Assembly: GCA_031269645.1 (NCBI GenBank)
Contig: JAISYW010000010.1
Span: 1-9,074, forward strand
DNA: 9,074 bases
Direction of reading: 5' to 3'
DNA from: Holosporaceae bacterium
GTDB taxonomy: Bacteria > Pseudomonadota > Alphaproteobacteria > UBA3830
Shown here: positions 6,273 to 9,074 of the stretch, in pieces
Layout: the number at the start of each line of letters is the position of its first letter
Numbering within the stretch: position 1 is the first letter of the stretch
Translations under genes and position numbers: made by a program
Notes under the pieces: generated by a model
What the model saw: the letters and a program-made list of their open reading frames with translations, nothing else
Databases searched by the model: none
What the model was told of the DNA's origin: nothing

Positions 6273-6343
6273 TGGCACTCGCTCGGGAGTTTTGTTGTTA
6301 GCGATAATATATAAGAAAAGAAATTTCGTTTTTAAGGTGATTT

Positions 6344-6859
6344 ATGGAACACGTAAAAGTTATCCTGTTGCAAAGGGTTACTAAGTTAGGCGCTATTGGA
6401 GATTCGGTAAATGTTAAGCCCGGATTTGCTAGAAACTATTTATTACCAAAAAAAATAGCGTTGAGGGCGACAAGAGAGAATATCAAATATTTCGATGATA
6501 AGAGGGAGCAAATTGAAGCCGCCAATGCCGAAACAAGAGCGTCGGCATTAGAAATTTCCGAAAAAATGAGGGATGTCTCCGTTACCTTAGTTCGTCAAGC
6601 TAGTGAAAAAGAGCATCTTTATGGATCTGTCACCAATAAAGATATATCCATCGCATTAAAAGAAGTAGGATTTACGGTAAAACCTGGACAGATTAACTTA
6701 AATACGCCGATTAAAATGTTGGGAATTTACGATGTTTCCATAAATTTGCATCCGGAAGTAGCGGTTAACGTCAAGCTGGTCATAGCTAAATCTGCCGAAG
6801 AGGCACAACAGCAGGTTTCTCAAGAGTCCATAGAAATCGAACCGCCGGAAGATGTATGA
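6344..6859 (+). CDS. rplI: 50S ribosomal protein L9
   Basis: L9 binds 23S rRNA at the base of the L1 stalk and projects from the ribosome; it helps maintain translational fidelity. The N-domain signature is 'GDSVNVKPGFARNYLLPKKIA' in part: residues 19-38 with the conserved Gly, Arg30 and Asn31. A long charged connecting helix (about 41-75) follows, then the C-domain with 'EKEHLYGSVT'. At 171 residues it exceeds the roughly 150 usual because of an acidic C-terminal tail (about 153-171). The start ATG 6344 has AAGGTGA at 6334-6340. The common partners rpsF and rpsR are absent upstream. Its stop overlaps the next gene by four bases (ATGA). Confidence 0.97.
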   Translation: MEHVKVILLQRVTKLGAIGDSVNVKPGFARNYLLPKKIALRATRENIKYFDDKREQIEAANAETRASALEISEKMRDVSVTLVRQASEKEHLYGSVTNKDISIALKEVGFTVKPGQINLNTPIKMLGIYDVSINLHPEVAVNVKLVIAKSAEEAQQQVSQESIEIEPPEDV

Positions 6860-7221
6860 AGCAAATTTTAACGCCGGAAGATATTAATTTATTAGAAGAA
6901 AAATTGAAAAACGCCAGTTCTGCGCCTTGGAATACTTTGGAAAGTGCCGAAGTCGACACCGCTTGGGTAATTCCCAATATTGGAGGCAATCCGATAGCGT
7001 TATTTGACTATCGCAGCGGAGAACAAAATAAAGCCGATGCGCAGTTTGTGGCTTATGCTAGAAATTATATGGACATTATTATTGCCGAAATAAAAAATCT
7101 TCAGAAACGAATTCTCGAATTAATTCAATCAAATAATATTGAAGTTCAAAAGCGTCTAGACTTGCAATCGGAAATAAATGAGTTGAAAAAGCGTCGGAAA
7201 AACGCCAATGAGGATAAGTAG
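6856..7221 (+). CDS. Small coiled-coil protein of unknown function with phage-like motif, 121 aa
   Basis: I do not recognise a named family. The N-terminal half contains 'APWNTL' (residues 23-28) and then 'DAQFVAYARNYMDIIIAEI' (61-79). This combination resembles small proteins from phages and actinobacteria in which an 'APW' stretch is followed by 'DA.FIA.AR..v..Ll.ei..L'. That resemblance is from memory and is not a database hit. The C-terminal part (about 76-118) is strongly helical and Lys/Glu/Leu-rich, a likely coiled coil. There is no signal or membrane segment. It overlaps rplI by four bases and the permease gene by 14, so it is very probably translated in a coupled rplI operon. Confidence 0.8.
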   Translation: MKQILTPEDINLLEEKLKNASSAPWNTLESAEVDTAWVIPNIGGNPIALFDYRSGEQNKADAQFVAYARNYMDIIIAEIKNLQKRILELIQSNNIEVQKRLDLQSEINELKKRRKNANEDK

Positions 7222-9046
7222 TTTTATCTTTGGGGATCCGCTAAAAACGGAAAATCTGGAATTTGAAAAACTTACAAAATTCAAAGCGTTAGCTATTTTT
7301 TCTGCCGATGTTTTGTCGTCTGTGACTTATGCCACCGAAGAAATTTTACTCGCTCTCGGCGCAATAGCCGCATATTCGTTTTCTTTATCAATTGCTGGAA
7401 TTATAGTTGGCTTGCTGATTGTAATATCAATCTCATACTGGCAAACGATAAGCGCTTACTCTACGGAAGGCGACGCTTTTACCGTCGCCCATCAAAATCT
7501 TGGTGAATTTTTAGGGCTAATATCAGCGTCAGCTTTGCTGATTGACTACGTACTAACGGTTGCCGTGAGTTTGTCTGCCGGAATTCACGTGATTGTATCC
7601 GCATTCCCGTATTTGAGCAACTATAACGTTTCGCTTTGTTTAATTGCGTTATTATTTATTACAATTTCAAACTTGAGAGGCTCGAAAGAGCTTGCTGCCG
7701 TTTTATCTAGGCCGACTTATTGTTTCATAGGGATCATATTTTTAATGATATTATGCGGTTTTTTTATGGAAACTCCATATCTGGAAATTCCTATGATACC
7801 TTATAATACAAGTAATGCTTTAGTTTTTGTGATAACTTTAAGAGCATTTGCTTCCGGCTGCTGCGCTCTTACGGGGATAGAGTCTATCGCCAGCGGCGTT
7901 GCTTCTTTTAAATATCCGCAATATAAGAATGCTCAAATAACTCTGGCGGCGATGGTAGTTATTCTATCAATCCTATTTTTAGGGATTACTTTTTTGGCGA
8001 ATAAATACGCGATTATTCCTAATAATGAAGAAGCCGTTATTTCTCAAATTGCAAGATATGTTTTTGGTGCGGGGTTTATGTATTATTGCGTTCAAATTAT
8101 CTGCGCCACTATTTTGTTAACCGCCGCTAGCGCTTCGTTTTCTGGTTTTCCTGGGCTCGCTTATACTTTAGCCAAAAGGAAATACATTCCTACTAGATTT
8201 GCAAACTTAGGAGATCGCCTCGCATTTTCCAATGGAATTATAGTACTTTCAATAATGGCTATGCTGATAATAATCATGTTTAAAGGAGATTCTCACGCAC
8301 TAATTCCTCTTTATTCGCTCGGCGTTTTTATTTCTTACACGCTTTCTCAAGCCGGAATGGTAAAATACTGGGCCGTTAATAGAGGCGAAAATTGGCCTAT
8401 TAAAGTGGCTGTAAACGCTATTGGGGCTATTTTAACATTCCTAACTCTTTTGATTATTATGGAAAGCAAATTTCTGAACGGCGCCTGGATAGTGGCGATT
8501 TTAGTTCCTATTCTATTTTGTTTGTTCAAAAAAATAAATCGCAGATATGAAGCAACCAATGTAGAGCTAGACCTAAAAAGGGGAAGATTGGGAAATTTAA
8601 TACAACCTCTAAAAAACACCAAGCCAAAAGTCGTTATTCCTATATCAAGAATTCATAAGGGCACTCTTTCGGCGTTAAGATTCGCGGCTTCCTTATCGGA
8701 AGACGTAACTGCCGTTGTAATTAACGTCGACGAACGAGAAGTGAATCGCTTAAAACTAACTTGGAAAGCAATGAATTTTTCTATGCCTTTAGCGATATTA
8801 AAATCGCCATACAGATCGTTGGTAAATCCGTTTTTAGACTTTTTACACGAGCAAGATGAACGAGAATCCGAAAGAGGAAAAACCATAGTTGTCATGCCGA
8901 GCTTTGTTCCTGGAAAATTTTGGCAAAACATTTTACATAACCAAACTGCCACTATTCTAAAGACGGCTTTGCTATATAAGAAACGAAAAAGCGAGCAAAC
9001 TCGCATAATTGTTGAAATCCCTTATCAAATGAAAATTCAAGAATAG
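7208..9046 (+). CDS. KimA-like potassium/proton symporter (APC-superfamily permease)
   Basis: This 612-residue inner-membrane protein has about 12 hydrophobic segments between residues 27 and 450, and a cytoplasmic C-terminal domain (about 455-612). The start 'FGDPLKTENLEFEKLTKFKALAIFSADVLSSVTYATEE' in shortened form, with Asp34 and Tyr41 in helix 1, resembles KimA (B. subtilis YdaO). So do 'LLIDYVLTVAVS' (Asp113, Thr117, Ser121), 'ALTGIESI' (Thr222, Glu225), 'IHKGTLSALRFA' in the tail, and 'ILHNQTATILKT' near the end. KimA imports K+ with protons and is inhibited by c-di-AMP in Gram-positives; regulation here is unknown. The length matches KimA (about 607). General amino-acid permease is the less likely alternative. 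The start ATG 7208 overlaps the previous gene by 14 bases, suggesting coupling. Confidence 0.85.
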   Translation: MRISSFIFGDPLKTENLEFEKLTKFKALAIFSADVLSSVTYATEEILLALGAIAAYSFSLSIAGIIVGLLIVISISYWQTISAYSTEGDAFTVAHQNLGEFLGLISASALLIDYVLTVAVSLSAGIHVIVSAFPYLSNYNVSLCLIALLFITISNLRGSKELAAVLSRPTYCFIGIIFLMILCGFFMETPYLEIPMIPYNTSNALVFVITLRAFASGCCALTGIESIASGVASFKYPQYKNAQITLAAMVVILSILFLGITFLANKYAIIPNNEEAVISQIARYVFGAGFMYYCVQIICATILLTAASASFSGFPGLAYTLAKRKYIPTRFANLGDRLAFSNGIIVLSIMAMLIIIMFKGDSHALIPLYSLGVFISYTLSQAGMVKYWAVNRGENWPIKVAVNAIGAILTFLTLLIIMESKFLNGAWIVAILVPILFCLFKKINRRYEATNVELDLKRGRLGNLIQPLKNTKPKVVIPISRIHKGTLSALRFAASLSEDVTAVVINVDEREVNRLKLTWKAMNFSMPLAILKSPYRSLVNPFLDFLHEQDERESERGKTIVVMPSFVPGKFWQNILHNQTATILKTALLYKKRKSEQTRIIVEIPYQMKIQE

Positions 9047-9074
9047 TCTGTTTCTGGTTTTATTAGACTCTGTC

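Noticed and set aside
6276..6297. Terminator-like stem CACTCGCTCGGGAGTTTTGTTG after yidD
   Set aside because: The stem is only about four base pairs, and it lies downstream of the proposed rplI promoter.
8653..9006. 117-residue minus-strand ORF within the permease gene
   Set aside because: Antisense to the conserved C-terminal domain of the KimA-like protein.

Overview
The window looks like part of an AT-rich chromosome from an alphaproteobacterium that probably lives inside a host (Holosporales- or Rickettsiales-like). This placement is an inference. It rests on the rpmH-rnpA-yidD cluster, a serine-recombinase C-terminal module of the kind common in Alphaproteobacteria, an IS630-type relic, several decaying mobile genes, and exported proteins of a type often found in intracellular bacteria. 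No rRNA or tRNA gene and no CRISPR array was seen.

Layout. (1) 2-637: the C-terminal part of an AAA/DUF4143 ATP-binding protein that enters from outside the left edge. (2) 831-3477: two genes for exported proteins. The first, 657 aa, carries a probable zinc-dependent deaminase core (Cys-Thr-Glu, then Pro-Cys-x-x-Cys) behind a signal sequence, joined to a C-terminal half of about 300 residues that I do not recognise. The second, 205 aa, is an unrecognised exported protein with its own good promoter and ribosome binding site. (3) About 3500-5260: a graveyard of mobile genes, all on the minus strand. It holds a headless serine recombinase broken into pieces, a second more decayed copy of the same recombinase tail, and the N-terminal half of an IS630-family transposase fused to the recombinase remnant. 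(4) 5473-6158: rpmH, rnpA and yidD, tightly packed or overlapping; yidC, the usual next gene, is absent. (5) 6344-9046: rplI (L9), a small coiled-coil ORF with a phage-like look, and a KimA-like potassium permease, joined by short overlaps that suggest one translationally coupled operon.

The strongest candidate for new biology is the exported deaminase-like protein at 831-2804, possibly with its secreted neighbour. The CxE and PCxxC motifs have the order and spacing expected for the deaminase superfamily, which includes many bacterial toxins and effectors. The housekeeping genes on the right are conventional proteins in an unusual order.
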